Shown here piece after piece: positions 51,304 through 60,185 of a stretch of DNA of 64,000 nt. Below the pieces are notes generated by a model, which was not told the origin of the DNA, ran no database searches, and worked only from the letters and a program-made list of their open reading frames with translations. Position 1 is the first letter of the stretch; every line of letters starts with the position of its first letter. The DNA is taken from assembly GCF_001423105.1 (NCBI RefSeq), contig NZ_LMNV01000002.1:1231694-1295693 (forward strand), written 5' to 3'. The DNA comes from Frondihabitans sp. Leaf304. Lineage in GTDB: Bacteria > Actinomycetota > Actinomycetes > Actinomycetales > Microbacteriaceae. The position numbers and the translations under genes are program-made.

Positions 51304-53118
51304 TCACCGAGCGAGCGGTACCTCGATCAGCACCGGTCCGCGCGACCCGGCCAGCGCCTGCTCCAGCTCGCCGCGGGTGGATGCCCGCACGTACTCCCAG
51401 CCGTAGGCCTCGGCGAGTTTGTCGAACGAGGCGACCTGAGGCGTCAGCTGCACCCTGGTCATGAGAGCTTCCGGGGCAACGCCGGCGACCTCGAGCCCGT
51501 CGAAGATGGTGCCGCCGGAGTCGTTGCCGACGATCACCTGGATCCTCGGCTTCGCCTCGCCGACACCGAACAGGAGCGACCCCGCATCGTGCAGCAGCGT
51601 CAGGTCTCCGACGAGCACTCGCGTGATCCCGCCCGCGCCATCCGCCCACTCCTGCGCGGGAGCTCCACTCGTGCCGCCGGCCTGCGCCGCGAGACCGATG
51701 CCGGTGGCTGTCGCGATGGTGCCGTCGATCCCTGCGAGGCCGCGGTTCGCGTGGACGGCGATCCTCTTGCCGGTAACGTGCAGGTCGGCCTCGCGGATCA
51801 GTCGCGACGCCCCGAGGACGAGCCGGTCGTGCGGCCAGGTGAGCCGCCACAGCGCCTCGACGAGTGCACGCCGCGTGACCGGCCGCCGGATCGCCTCCAC
51901 CTCACCCCGAAGGAACTCCGCCCGCGAGGCGCTGTCGTCGGCGACAGCCGCCTCGAGGTCGGGGGCGGTCTCGTCGTCGTCGAGCTGGGCCCGGCCGGTG
52001 TGAACCCAGGATCCGACCCACCCGCGATGGGCACGGTCGTCCGGGTCGTGCGCGCCGCTCGTGACCTCGACGGCGTCGATCACCGTCGCGCTCCTGCTCG
52101 GGTCGTACGCCTCCGGCACCCCGCCGCGCACCACGATCACCTCGACGCCCTCGCGCTTCAGCAGCGCCGGGATCTGTCGCGTCAGCGTCGGATGCCCGAA
52201 GACGACTACGCGCCGGACGGCGCCGCCGAAGCCCACGTCGTCGAGCAGCAGTCGGTAGGCGGGCACGAGGTTCGGGCCGAATCGTGCGCCGCTCGAGACC
52301 TCGGCGACGAGCGGGGCGCCGAGCAGGCGGGCGGTCTCTTCGGCGACGGGCCCGGCCGCGTGGCCGGCCACCACGACGGTGGCCGGGTCAGCATCGACCT
52401 CGAGCGCGAAGGGTGCGTGGGATGCGGGGAGGGTGGGGAGGGTGGGCGCGGATCCTGCGTTCTGGCCGTGTTTCTGGGTCTGGTCGCTTGCCCGGCTCTG
52501 CTCTCGCGCCTCGGGAAGCGTCGTGACCGGGGCGGAGAGCGGCTCGCGGAAGGCGATGTTGAGCTGGACGGGGCCGGGGGCTGCAGGGTGACCGGGCGAA
52601 CTCGAGCGCCCGAGGGACGCCGACATCGACTCGCTCACCAGCTGGCGGACGGCGACGGCGTCGACACCGGTGTCGGACGGGGCCTCGACGTCACGGAGCA
52701 ACCGCAGCGCCTCGCCGAACAGGGCCGGCTGGTGGGTTGTCTGGTTCGAGCCGATTCCGCGCATCTCGGTGGGGCGATCGGCCGTCAGCAGCAGGAGGGG
52801 GACGCCCGAGTGGTGAGCTTCGAGGACGGCCGGATGCAGGTTCGCCACCGCGGTGCCGGACGTCGTCACCACGGCCGTGGGGATTCCACTCTCGATGGCG
52901 AGACCCAGCGCGAGAAAACCGGCCGACCGCTCGTCGATGCGCACGTGCAGGCGGAGACGCCCCGCCGCCTCGAATTCTGCGGCCGCGAGAGCGAGGGACT
53001 GAGAGCGGGATCCGGGGCTAAGCACGACGTCGCGGACGCCAGCGGATTCGAGCTCAGCCAGAAGGAGGACGGCGAAATCGGTCGCGGGGCTGCCGCTCGG
53101 AGCAGGGAGGGTGGGCAC
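51304..53118 (-). CDS. menD: SEPHCHC synthase MenD
   Basis: A 604-residue thiamine diphosphate enzyme joining 2-oxoglutarate to isochorismate. Recognisable are SPGSRSQSLALAA, RIDERSAGFLALGLA (catalytic Glu), VVTTSGTAVANLHPAV and LTADRPTEMRGIGSNQTT. The ThDP/Mg site is in VGDLTLLHDAGSLL with VGNDSGGTIF. The start GTG at 53118 (VPTLPAPSGSPATDFA) was chosen by alignment of the N-terminus. A linker near residues 205-245 (EQSRASDQTQKHGQNAGSAP) looks unconserved and contains a GGATCCTGCG motif. Confidence 0.95.
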   Translation of the reverse strand: MPTLPAPSGSPATDFAVLLLAELESAGVRDVVLSPGSRSQSLALAAAEFEAAGRLRLHVRIDERSAGFLALGLAIESGIPTAVVTTSGTAVANLHPAVLEAHHSGVPLLLLTADRPTEMRGIGSNQTTHQPALFGEALRLLRDVEAPSDTGVDAVAVRQLVSESMSASLGRSSSPGHPAAPGPVQLNIAFREPLSAPVTTLPEAREQSRASDQTQKHGQNAGSAPTLPTLPASHAPFALEVDADPATVVVAGHAAGPVAEETARLLGAPLVAEVSSGARFGPNLVPAYRLLLDDVGFGGAVRRVVVFGHPTLTRQIPALLKREGVEVIVVRGGVPEAYDPSRSATVIDAVEVTSGAHDPDDRAHRGWVGSWVHTGRAQLDDDETAPDLEAAVADDSASRAEFLRGEVEAIRRPVTRRALVEALWRLTWPHDRLVLGASRLIREADLHVTGKRIAVHANRGLAGIDGTIATATGIGLAAQAGGTSGAPAQEWADGAGGITRVLVGDLTLLHDAGSLLFGVGEAKPRIQVIVGNDSGGTIFDGLEVAGVAPEALMTRVQLTPQVASFDKLAEAYGWEYVRASTRGELEQALAGSRGPVLIEVPLAR

Positions 53119-53152
53119 GTCTTCAGTGTGCCACCCGGTGGTGGAGGGACGG

Positions 53153-53506
53153 TCAGCGCGTGGGCTTGCCCGGGCCGTCGTCATCGCGCTCGGCCAGCTC
53201 CTCTTCGAGCTTGCGGATGCGTTCGTCGAGCGACTCCCGCTCACGGTCGCTCACCGGTGCCGCAGCCCGACCGAGAAAGTCGGGGTCGTCGTCGGGAGCG
53301 ATCAAGCGCGGGCCGTCGGCGCGCCCCGCCTTGCCGAGCAACAACCACAGGACGGCGCCGATCACCGGAAGAACCACGATGAGAAGTGCCCAGATCGGTT
53401 TGGTCAGCGAACGCACACGGTGCCGCTCGGTGAAAGCGCAGTCGACCAGGGCATAGACGATGAAGGCGACCGCAGCCACCAGAAGAACGATCAGCCCTTT
53501 GACCAT
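53153..53506 (-). CDS. PLDc_N-domain membrane protein
   Basis: A 117-residue protein with two N-terminal helices (about 3-24 and 38-58) matching the PLDc_N type: YALVDCAFTERHRVR, then KPIWALLIVVLPVIGAVLWLLLG. The hydrophilic tail (60-117) is acidic and ends in a short coiled coil (DERIRKLEEELAERDD). The function is unknown. It is 34 nt upstream of menD and divergent from the DUF4229 gene. TAGGCT 6 nt before the ATG points to a leaderless mRNA. Confidence 0.82.
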   Translation of the reverse strand: MVKGLIVLLVAAVAFIVYALVDCAFTERHRVRSLTKPIWALLIVVLPVIGAVLWLLLGKAGRADGPRLIAPDDDPDFLGRAAAPVSDRERESLDERIRKLEEELAERDDDGPGKPTR

Positions 53507-53512
53507 GCCGTG

Positions 53513-53518
53513 AGCCTA
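53513..53518 (-). promoter_or_regulatory. -10 element for leaderless PLDc_N mRNA
   Basis: TAGGCT ends 6 nt before the ATG at 53506 on the minus strand. Confidence 0.55.
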
Positions 53519-53568
53519 GGCGGGGCACCTGAGAGAGTCGCTCGAAGGGGGCGCCGAATCGCCTGACC

Positions 53569-53574
53569 TAGACT
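53569..53574 (+). promoter_or_regulatory. -10 element for leaderless DUF4229 mRNA
   Basis: TAGACT ends 7 nt before the GTG at 53582. Confidence 0.55.
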
Positions 53575-53581
53575 GCCCCAC

Positions 53582-53866
53582 GTGAAAGCTGCTCTTCTCT
53601 ACACGGGTGCCCGCATCGGGCTGTTCGCGGTCCTCTTCGCCGTTCTGAGCCTCGTGCCGGTGTTCACCGTCTACGTCGCCGCGGGTGTCGCCGCAGTGCT
53701 CGCGCTGTTGATCTCGTACATCTTCTTCGGCCGGCTGCGCGCGGGCGTCGCCGAGAACCTCGCCAAGCGCCGTGAGGCTCCCGCCCGCGATGACGACGCC
53801 GACGCCGAAGACGCCGGGCTCGACCGCAAGCCCGCTCGCCGCGCTGCGCCGTCCGAAGACGACTAA
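53582..53866 (+). CDS. DUF4229-type small membrane protein
   Basis: A 94-residue protein with two helices (about 8-27 and 30-49) and an acidic/basic tail from residue 60 (RREAPARDDDADAEDAG). It matches the small DUF4229 membrane proteins that lie next to menA in many actinobacteria; the function is unknown. The GTG start at 53582 follows TAGACT by 7 nt. It is convergent with menA. Confidence 0.8.
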   Translation: MKAALLYTGARIGLFAVLFAVLSLVPVFTVYVAAGVAAVLALLISYIFFGRLRAGVAENLAKRREAPARDDDADAEDAGLDRKPARRAAPSEDD

Positions 53867-53895
53867 CGGCCGCGGGTTTTGCCCGTGTGGCATTG

Positions 53896-53953
53896 CTAAC
53901 CGTTTCACGCACGGCTTACCGAAAATTCAGTAAGCACTGCGTCAAACGGTTAG
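53896..53953. terminator. 58-nt multi-step inverted repeat between the DUF4229 gene and menA
   Basis: Outer arms CTAACCGTTT (53896-53905) and AAACGGTTAG (53944-53953), middle CGCA/TGCG and inner GCTTAC/GTAAGC form one long bulged hairpin with an AT-rich loop. It lies between convergent stops and probably ends transcription from both sides. It is notably AT-richer than its surroundings. Confidence 0.65.
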
Positions 53954-53975
53954 TGCAGCGGCGTCGAGCTCTGGG

Positions 53976-54941
53976 TCAGCCGAGCTGCAAGAAGAAGATC
54001 ACGGCCGCCAGCGCGAGCGAGAAGGCCAGCGCTGAGAACGACGACAGCTTCAGAGCGAGGATCATCTCTTTCGGCGTTTTCGCCGTCACGCCGATGATGA
54101 GCGCGGGAAGCGTCAGGATCAACGTGAAGTAGACATAGCCCGCGTTGACGAAGAAGATCAGGAAGAAGATCATCAGCACATACGGCAGCAACAGGAAGAG
54201 GGCATAGGCCGCCCGCGACCAGCGGGCGCCGAGGAGAACGGCGAGAGTTCGCTTGCCGGCCTGGGCGTCTTGCGGGATGTCGCGAATGTTGTTGATCATC
54301 AGCACGGCGCACGAGAAGAGGCCGATCATCACGGCCATGACCCAGCCCCACGACTGAAGGACGTGCTCTTGCACGAACTCGGTGCCGAGAGTCGCGACCA
54401 GGCCGAAGAAGACGAAGACGAAGATCTCGCCCATCGCGTTGTAACCGTAGGGGCGCTTGCCCCCGGTGTAGAACCACGCGGCGATCACACAGACGGCGCC
54501 CACGAGGAGCAGCCACCAGAACTGGGTGACGACCACGATGGCGATGCCCGCGAGAGCGGCGACGCCGAACGAGACGAACGCGACGTTGCGAACACGCTTG
54601 GGATTGGCGACGCCACCCCCGGTCAGACGGGCCGGGCCCACGCGGTACTTGTCGGTGCCGCGGATGCCGTCGGAGTAGTCGTTGGCGTAGTTGACGCCGA
54701 TCTGCAGGAACAGCGCGACCACGAGGCAGAGGACGGCGAGCGGCCAGTCGAACGCATTGGACTGGTTGGCGGCCGCACTGCCGAGCGCGACCGGCGCAAT
54801 GGCGAGCGTGAGGGTGCGGGGGCGGGCTCCCGCGATCCAATCGCTTGCCGTCGCCTTCCGCGCAGGAACGCGACCGGGTCGCCCGCCCGGACGACCGGCG
54901 GGTTTGCGCGTGGACTTGCTCTTCGACTTCGACTGGGACAC
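53976..54941 (-). CDS. menA: 1,4-dihydroxy-2-naphthoate polyprenyltransferase
   Basis: A 321-residue UbiA-family membrane enzyme that prenylates and decarboxylates DHNA. Asp-rich motif 1 is VNYANDYSDGIRGTDKYR and the second is INNIRDIPQDAQAGKRT, the MenA-type pattern. The first ~30 residues are Lys/Arg/Ser/Gly-rich (SQSKSKSKSTRK), an unusually basic N-terminal tail. GTG at 54941 has TAAACT 6 nt upstream. It is in the same strand direction as menD, menE and menB. Confidence 0.95.
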   Translation of the reverse strand: MSQSKSKSKSTRKPAGRPGGRPGRVPARKATASDWIAGARPRTLTLAIAPVALGSAAANQSNAFDWPLAVLCLVVALFLQIGVNYANDYSDGIRGTDKYRVGPARLTGGGVANPKRVRNVAFVSFGVAALAGIAIVVVTQFWWLLLVGAVCVIAAWFYTGGKRPYGYNAMGEIFVFVFFGLVATLGTEFVQEHVLQSWGWVMAVMIGLFSCAVLMINNIRDIPQDAQAGKRTLAVLLGARWSRAAYALFLLLPYVLMIFFLIFFVNAGYVYFTLILTLPALIIGVTAKTPKEMILALKLSSFSALAFSLALAAVIFFLQLG

Positions 54942-54947
54942 GCCGGA

Positions 54948-54953
54948 AGTTTA
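54948..54953 (-). promoter_or_regulatory. -10 element for leaderless menA mRNA
   Basis: TAAACT ends 6 nt before the GTG at 54941 on the minus strand. Confidence 0.5.
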
Positions 54954-55031
54954 CCGTCGCGGGGTAGCAGGTAAGCGCCGCAGACGTTACGGGTACCACT
55001 GAATTCAGGCTCGGGGGCGGCCCGACACGAG

Positions 55032-57035
55032 TCAGCCGCCCGACGCCGCCCGAGCCTCGGCCCGGTCGACCGCCTCGCGCAGAAAGAGGCCGAGCGCGGG
55101 CCCGAGCGTCGCGGTGTACTGCGGCGCGAGGTGGTTGTAGTCGCGGTAGACCTTGACGCCCTCGACCTCGACCTTGCACTCGTCGTAGTCGCAGAGGCGG
55201 TCGGTCGTGGTAAAGATCGGCGCGACGCCGCGCTGCGCCTGAACTCGCGCCGAGAGCGCCTGCAGGGGTGCGATCTGGTCGAGTGCCTCGCCGCGGGGCG
55301 AGGCGCAGGAGCGCGCCGTGCCGCCCGGCGCCGCCAGGCAGGCGCCGGGGTCGTAGTGAAATCGGGGATTGTCTCGGATCGCCGCGATCTCGCCGGTCGA
55401 CCTCGACGTCTGGTCGATCCACTTCTCGTAGGCGTCTACCCAGACCTTTTTCTGCGCGGATTCGGCGAGCACCGCGCCCTTCGTCGAGCGAATCCGACCG
55501 AGGTAGGCCTCGGCCTGCGAGATCACGACCGCCGTCGGGTGCAGGTCAGCGACCACGCGCGCCGTCTCGTCGCGAAACGCCTGACACCCCGCGGGAGCCT
55601 TGCCGGTCGTCATGACCGTCGTCACGTCGATCGCCGGACAGGCGCTCCGCCAGCGGTAGACGAGGCGGATCTTCTCGCGCCGGGCCGCCTCGCCGAGAGC
55701 CGCCTCGAAATGGCCGGCGTGGGAGTCGCCGACGACGACCACCACGGTCGAGCTCGTCACATCGCCCAGGATGCAGAGAGGAACCCCCGACGCCGATTTC
55801 TCTGTCGAGAGGCACGCGTCGGACGGCAGCTCGTCCGACGAAGTCGCGGCGAGTTGCTCTGCCGCCTCAGCGGCCGATCGCCCTTGAAACCAGGTGGCGC
55901 CCGAGAAGACGCCGGCCACCAGCACGAAGGCGCCGGCTGCGACGAACGAGACCCGTGCCGATCGGGCGAGAGGTGGAGCGAACCGGACCGGGTTCTCGAA
56001 GAAGGCATAGGCCGAAGCGCCGACGACGAGAGCGAGAAGGCCCGCGGCGATGCGAATCCAGGGCGATTCGGAGCGCAGGGCCACGGGCAGGAGAACGATG
56101 AGCGGCCAATGCCAGAGATACCAGGAGTACGACACCGTGCCGAGAAAACGGAGCGGTCGCGCCTCGAGCACCCGCGTGGGCAGTGCCGTCGAGCGCGAGG
56201 GCGGACCGAGACCACCGACGATCACCAGCAGCGTGGCCGCGACGGGAAGCATCGCGGCCTTACCCGGGTAGGGAGCATCAGACGGCAGCCCGACAACGAT
56301 CGCCACGAGGCCGAACACTCCGATACCGCCGCAGAGCGCGCGAACCACGCCCGACCCGATCAGGCCGACGGGAACGAGCGCGAGCAGGCCGGCGAGTGCG
56401 AACTCCCAGGCGCGGGTAGGTAGCAGATAGAAAGCCGCTTGCGGGTGGGACGGCGTCGCAAAAGCCGACAGGGCCAAGGATCCGGCCCCGACGACCCCGA
56501 ACACCGCCGCGAGAGCCACTCGTGGCCGGCATCCGGCCCGCACGGCCACGCTCACCACGGCGACGAGCAGCACGGGCCACACGAGGTAGAACTGCTCTTC
56601 GACGCTCAGCGACCAGGTGTGGAGGTAGGGCTGCGGCACCATCAGGTCGTGGGTGAAGTAGTCGTCTGACTGCCGGGCGAAGAAAAAGTTCGACACGAAG
56701 AGCAGCGCCGCACCCGCCTGCTTACCGATCGACAGCCAGTTGACCGGCGGGAGAAAGAGCAGTGCCAGGGGCAAGGTCAAGACGATCATCAGTGCAGCCG
56801 CGGGCACGAGGCGGCGGAGGCGCTTGGCCCAGAAGCGGCCGAGGTGGAGGCGGCCGGTCGTCTCGAGCTCGCGGAGGAGCTGCCCCGTGATGAGAAAGCC
56901 CGAGATGACGAAGAAGACGTCGACTCCGACGAAGCCGCCGGAAAACCCGGGCACTCCGGCGTGGAAGGCGACGACCGGGACGATGGCGAGCGCGCGGAGG
57001 CCGGTGATGTCGTGCCGCATCGCTCTCTGTTGCAT
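55032..57035 (-). CDS. OafA/YrhL-type acyltransferase with SGNH-like C-terminal domain
   Basis: A 667-residue protein. The N-terminal acyltransferase-3 domain has about eleven helices and the motif RHDITGLRALAIVPVVAFHAG (catalytic His), followed by GVDVFFVISGFLIT and LHTWSLSVEEQFYL. After residue ~385 comes an extracytoplasmic SGNH domain with GDSHAGHFEAAL and a C-terminal DYNHLAP (Asp-His dyad). Such proteins O-acetylate cell-envelope polysaccharides. AGGGGG lies upstream of the ATG at 57035. It separates menA from menE and seems functionally unrelated to them. Confidence 0.92.
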   Translation of the reverse strand: MQQRAMRHDITGLRALAIVPVVAFHAGVPGFSGGFVGVDVFFVISGFLITGQLLRELETTGRLHLGRFWAKRLRRLVPAAALMIVLTLPLALLFLPPVNWLSIGKQAGAALLFVSNFFFARQSDDYFTHDLMVPQPYLHTWSLSVEEQFYLVWPVLLVAVVSVAVRAGCRPRVALAAVFGVVGAGSLALSAFATPSHPQAAFYLLPTRAWEFALAGLLALVPVGLIGSGVVRALCGGIGVFGLVAIVVGLPSDAPYPGKAAMLPVAATLLVIVGGLGPPSRSTALPTRVLEARPLRFLGTVSYSWYLWHWPLIVLLPVALRSESPWIRIAAGLLALVVGASAYAFFENPVRFAPPLARSARVSFVAAGAFVLVAGVFSGATWFQGRSAAEAAEQLAATSSDELPSDACLSTEKSASGVPLCILGDVTSSTVVVVVGDSHAGHFEAALGEAARREKIRLVYRWRSACPAIDVTTVMTTGKAPAGCQAFRDETARVVADLHPTAVVISQAEAYLGRIRSTKGAVLAESAQKKVWVDAYEKWIDQTSRSTGEIAAIRDNPRFHYDPGACLAAPGGTARSCASPRGEALDQIAPLQALSARVQAQRGVAPIFTTTDRLCDYDECKVEVEGVKVYRDYNHLAPQYTATLGPALGLFLREAVDRAEARAASGG

Positions 57036-57088
57036 GCCATCCCCCTCGCGCTCGATCAGCTCAGTGGGTATGCATTATGTCACCTATC

Positions 57089-58213
57089 TCATGCGAGGCG
57101 CGCCAGCTGTGCACGGTCGGGTTTGCCGCTCGGCAGCAGCGGAATGGAATCGACGACGACGAGACGGTCGGGTGCAGCCGATCGGCCCACGACCGAGGTC
57201 ACGGCTGCGCGAAGAGCAGTGAGGTCGATCGGCGGCGCGACCGCGACCACGACGGGCACCTCGCCCCAACGCTCCGACGGCGCCCTGACCACGACTGCGT
57301 CGGCGAACCCCGGCAACTCGCGGACCGCGCGCTCGACCACGCCGAGGGAGACCTTCTCGCCGCCCGAGATGATCACGTCGTCGAGTCGGCCGATCACAGT
57401 GACCCTGGCGTCGGGGCCGACGGATCCTGCGTCTCCGGTGCGGTACCACCGCCGCCCCTCGCGCTCGACGAAGGCGGCCTCGGTGCGAGCGGGATCGCGC
57501 AGGTAGTACTCGGCGAGAGTCGGCCCGGAGAGCTCGAGCTGGCCGTCGACCACTGCGGCCAGCGTCTGGCCGACCGGAACGCCGTCGTAGACACAACCGC
57601 CACTGGTCTCGCTCGACCCGTAGGTGCGCACGACCCGCACACCGGCCTTCTCGGCACGGGCCAAAAGCGCCGCGGGCGTGGCCTGCCCACCGACGAGGAC
57701 CGCGTCGAAGCGGCCGAGGATCCGCTGGCCCGCCCGATCGACCTCGGCGAGATCGAGCACACGGCCGAGCTGAGCGGGCACCAGCGACGTGTACCGGACC
57801 GCGTGAGTGAGACTTGCCGCCGCGTCGAGGAACGCCTGCGGATCGAAGTGCCCCACCGGCAGCAGCGCCGGCTCGGTGTCGGCGGCGATCGACCGGACCA
57901 GCACGTTGAGCCCCGCGACGTAGTGCCCCGGCAGAGCCAGGACCCACTGCCCCGGGCCGCTCAGGGCAGCATCGGCCGCCGCGGCGCCGGAGAGCAGGGC
58001 ACCGGCCGACAGGGCGACACGCTTCGTCTGCCCAGTGGAGCCGCTCGTCTCGATGACGACCGCGACGCGTTTCTCGACCTCCGCCGGAAGGTCGACCGGC
58101 ACCGAGTTGTCGGTGCGGGGGTTGATCGCCGGTCCGCCAGACAGCGCGGCACGCAGCGCGACCATCACTGCCTGTGGTGAGCGCGCGTCGATCGCCCGGA
58201 GCTCGTGCGTCAC
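57089..58213 (-). CDS. menE: o-Succinylbenzoate-CoA ligase
   Basis: A 374-residue AMP-forming ligase, shorter than the ~480-residue proteobacterial form, as is normal in actinobacteria. The P-loop is VIETSGSTGQTKRVALS (about 51-67). The later motifs are VVRTYGSSETSGGCVYDG, RWYRTGDAGSV and GRLDDVIISGGEKVSLG; the final catalytic lysine is in SGKPDRAQLARL. It activates OSB in menaquinone synthesis. GTG start at 58213 is 18 nt after the menB stop. Confidence 0.94.
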   Translation of the reverse strand: MTHELRAIDARSPQAVMVALRAALSGGPAINPRTDNSVPVDLPAEVEKRVAVVIETSGSTGQTKRVALSAGALLSGAAAADAALSGPGQWVLALPGHYVAGLNVLVRSIAADTEPALLPVGHFDPQAFLDAAASLTHAVRYTSLVPAQLGRVLDLAEVDRAGQRILGRFDAVLVGGQATPAALLARAEKAGVRVVRTYGSSETSGGCVYDGVPVGQTLAAVVDGQLELSGPTLAEYYLRDPARTEAAFVEREGRRWYRTGDAGSVGPDARVTVIGRLDDVIISGGEKVSLGVVERAVRELPGFADAVVVRAPSERWGEVPVVVAVAPPIDLTALRAAVTSVVGRSAAPDRLVVVDSIPLLPSGKPDRAQLARLA

Positions 58214-58231
58214 AGCGAGACCGCGCTCACG

Positions 58232-59140
58232 TCAGAACTGCCAGGGGTAGGGCGACCAGTCGGGCGAGCGCTTCTCGAGGAACGCGTCGCGGCCTTCGAC
58301 CGCCTCGTCGGTGCCGTACGCCAACCGCGTCGCCTCGCCGGCGAACACCTGCTGGCCGACCATGCCGTCGTCGACGGCGTTGAAGGAGAACTTCAGCATG
58401 CGGATCGCCGTCGGCGACTTGCCCATGATGATCCGGGCCCAGCGGAGAGCCTCGACTTCGAGGTCTTTGTGATCGACGACGGCGTTGACGGCGCCCATCT
58501 CGTAGGCACGCTGGGCGGAGTACTCCTGGGCGAGGAAGAACACCTCGCGAGCCAGCTTCTGGCCGATCTGCCGGGCGTAGTAGGCGCTGCCGTAGCCGCC
58601 GTCGAACGAGCCGACGTCGGCGTCGGTCTGCTTGAACCGACCGTGCTCGCGACTGGCGATCGTCAGGTCGGCGACGGCGTGAAGCGAGTGGCCACCGCCC
58701 GCGGCCCAGCCGGGAACGACGGCGATGACGACCTTCGGCATGGTGCGCATGAGCCGCTGCACCTCGAGGATGTGCAGGCGGCCGTTGCGGGCGGGGTCGG
58801 GCTTCAGGGCCTCGTCACCTTCGTATTTGTAACCGTCTCGCCCCCGGATCCTCTGGTCTCCGCCCGAGCAGAATGCCCAGCCGCCGTCTTTCGCGCTGGG
58901 GCCGTTGCCGGTGAGCAGCACGACGCCGATCTTCGGGTTCATGCGCGCGTCGTCGAGAGCGCGGTAGAGCTCGTCGACCGTGTGCGGCCGGAAGGCATTG
59001 CGCACCTCGGGGCGGTCGAACGCGATGCGCGCGACCTGGCCGTTCACGTCGTGGTGGTACGTGATGTCGGTGAGCTCACCCGCTCCCGGCGCCTCTCGCC
59101 ACTCGGTCGGATCGAACAGGTCGGAGACGGTGTCGCTCAT
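58232..59140 (-). CDS. menB: 1,4-dihydroxy-2-naphthoyl-CoA synthase
   Basis: A 302-residue crotonase-fold enzyme that cyclises OSB-CoA. The oxyanion-hole segments are FCSGGDQRIRG and PGWAAGGGHSLHAVADLTIAS, and the MenB-specific TDADVGSFDGGYGSAYYARQIG is present. It ends in the typical RSPDWSPYPWQF. TAGGCT lies 6 nt before the ATG at 59140. It is divergent from menC with 42 nt between starts and co-transcribed with menE. Confidence 0.97.
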   Translation of the reverse strand: MSDTVSDLFDPTEWREAPGAGELTDITYHHDVNGQVARIAFDRPEVRNAFRPHTVDELYRALDDARMNPKIGVVLLTGNGPSAKDGGWAFCSGGDQRIRGRDGYKYEGDEALKPDPARNGRLHILEVQRLMRTMPKVVIAVVPGWAAGGGHSLHAVADLTIASREHGRFKQTDADVGSFDGGYGSAYYARQIGQKLAREVFFLAQEYSAQRAYEMGAVNAVVDHKDLEVEALRWARIIMGKSPTAIRMLKFSFNAVDDGMVGQQVFAGEATRLAYGTDEAVEGRDAFLEKRSPDWSPYPWQF

Positions 59141-59146
59141 GCCGCC

Positions 59147-59152
59147 AGCCTA
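59147..59152 (-). promoter_or_regulatory. -10 element for leaderless menB mRNA
   Basis: TAGGCT ends 6 nt before the ATG at 59140 on the minus strand. Confidence 0.55.
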
Positions 59153-59182
59153 TCGACCGGGGCCGAGTGGAAGACTCGGGGC

Positions 59183-60178
59183 ATGCTCCCCTCCCCTCCG
59201 CCGCTGCCCCCGCTCGGCGACCTCACCCGCGACGCGTTCGTGGTCGCCCTGCCGCTCCGCAATCGCTTTCGCGGGGTCGACGTGCGCGAGGCGCTTCTCG
59301 TCGAGGGGCCGAACGGCTGGTCCGAGTTCAGCCCGTTCGTCGAGTACGACGCCGCCGAGGCCTCGTCGTGGCTCGCCGCGACCGTCGACTTCGGCTGGGG
59401 CCACCCGTCTGAAACGCTGCGGACGAGGATCCCGGTCAACGCCACTCTCCCCGCCGTCGCGGCCGACCTGGTGCCCTCGATCCTCGCCCGCTATGCCGGC
59501 TGCCGCACCGTCAAGGTCAAAGTGGCCGAACCTGGCCAGACCCTCGCCGACGACGTCGCACGGGTTGCAGCAGCCCGCGAGTTCGTCGGGCCCGGTGGGC
59601 GCGTGCGCGTCGACGCCAACATGCACTGGACGGTCGACGAGACGCTCCGCGCATTGGAGGCGCTCGCGCCGTTCGACCTGGAGTACGTGGAGCAGCCGTG
59701 CCGAACCGTCGCCGAGTTGGCCGCCGTGCGTGCCGCGGAAACGGGCGTCCCGGTTGCCGCCGACGAGAGCGTGCGCAAAGCTGCCGACCCGCTCGCAGTC
59801 GCTCGCGCCGGCGCCGCCGACCTGCTCGTGATCAAGGCTCAACCGCTGGGCGGGGTGACCGCAGCGTCGCACATCGTCGAGGAAGCCGGGTTGCCCGTCG
59901 TCGTCTCGAGTGCGATCGACACGTCGGTCGGGCTGTCGATGGGGGCCCACCTCGCCGCTGCCGTGCCGACCCTCGACCACGACTGCGGGCTCGGCACGGC
60001 GGCCATGCTCACCGCCGACGTCTCGCGCGAGCCGCTGCTGCCGGAGAGCGGCGGCATCGACGTGCGACGGGTCGACGTCGATGTCGACCTCCTGCGGGCC
60101 TCCGCCGCTCCGGTCGGGCGCCGAGCGTGGTGGCTCGACCGGGTGCGGGCGGCGTACGAGGTGCTCGAAGCGCGCTAA
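59183..60178 (+). CDS. menC: o-Succinylbenzoate synthase
   Basis: A 331-residue enolase-superfamily dehydratase. The catalytic lysines K111/K113 lie in TVKVKVAEPG, the Mg ligands are D144 (VDANMH), E170 (YVEQPC) and D194 (AADES), and the opposite base is K218 in VIKAQPLGG. It dehydrates SHCHC to OSB. The ATG at 59183 precedes the conserved barrel entry; the long upstream frame is the antisense of menB. AAGACT 6 nt before the ATG could be a weak leaderless -10. Confidence 0.94.
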   Translation: MLPSPPPLPPLGDLTRDAFVVALPLRNRFRGVDVREALLVEGPNGWSEFSPFVEYDAAEASSWLAATVDFGWGHPSETLRTRIPVNATLPAVAADLVPSILARYAGCRTVKVKVAEPGQTLADDVARVAAAREFVGPGGRVRVDANMHWTVDETLRALEALAPFDLEYVEQPCRTVAELAAVRAAETGVPVAADESVRKAADPLAVARAGAADLLVIKAQPLGGVTAASHIVEEAGLPVVVSSAIDTSVGLSMGAHLAAAVPTLDHDCGLGTAAMLTADVSREPLLPESGGIDVRRVDVDVDLLRASAAPVGRRAWWLDRVRAAYEVLEAR

Positions 60179-60185
60179 ACCCGCT

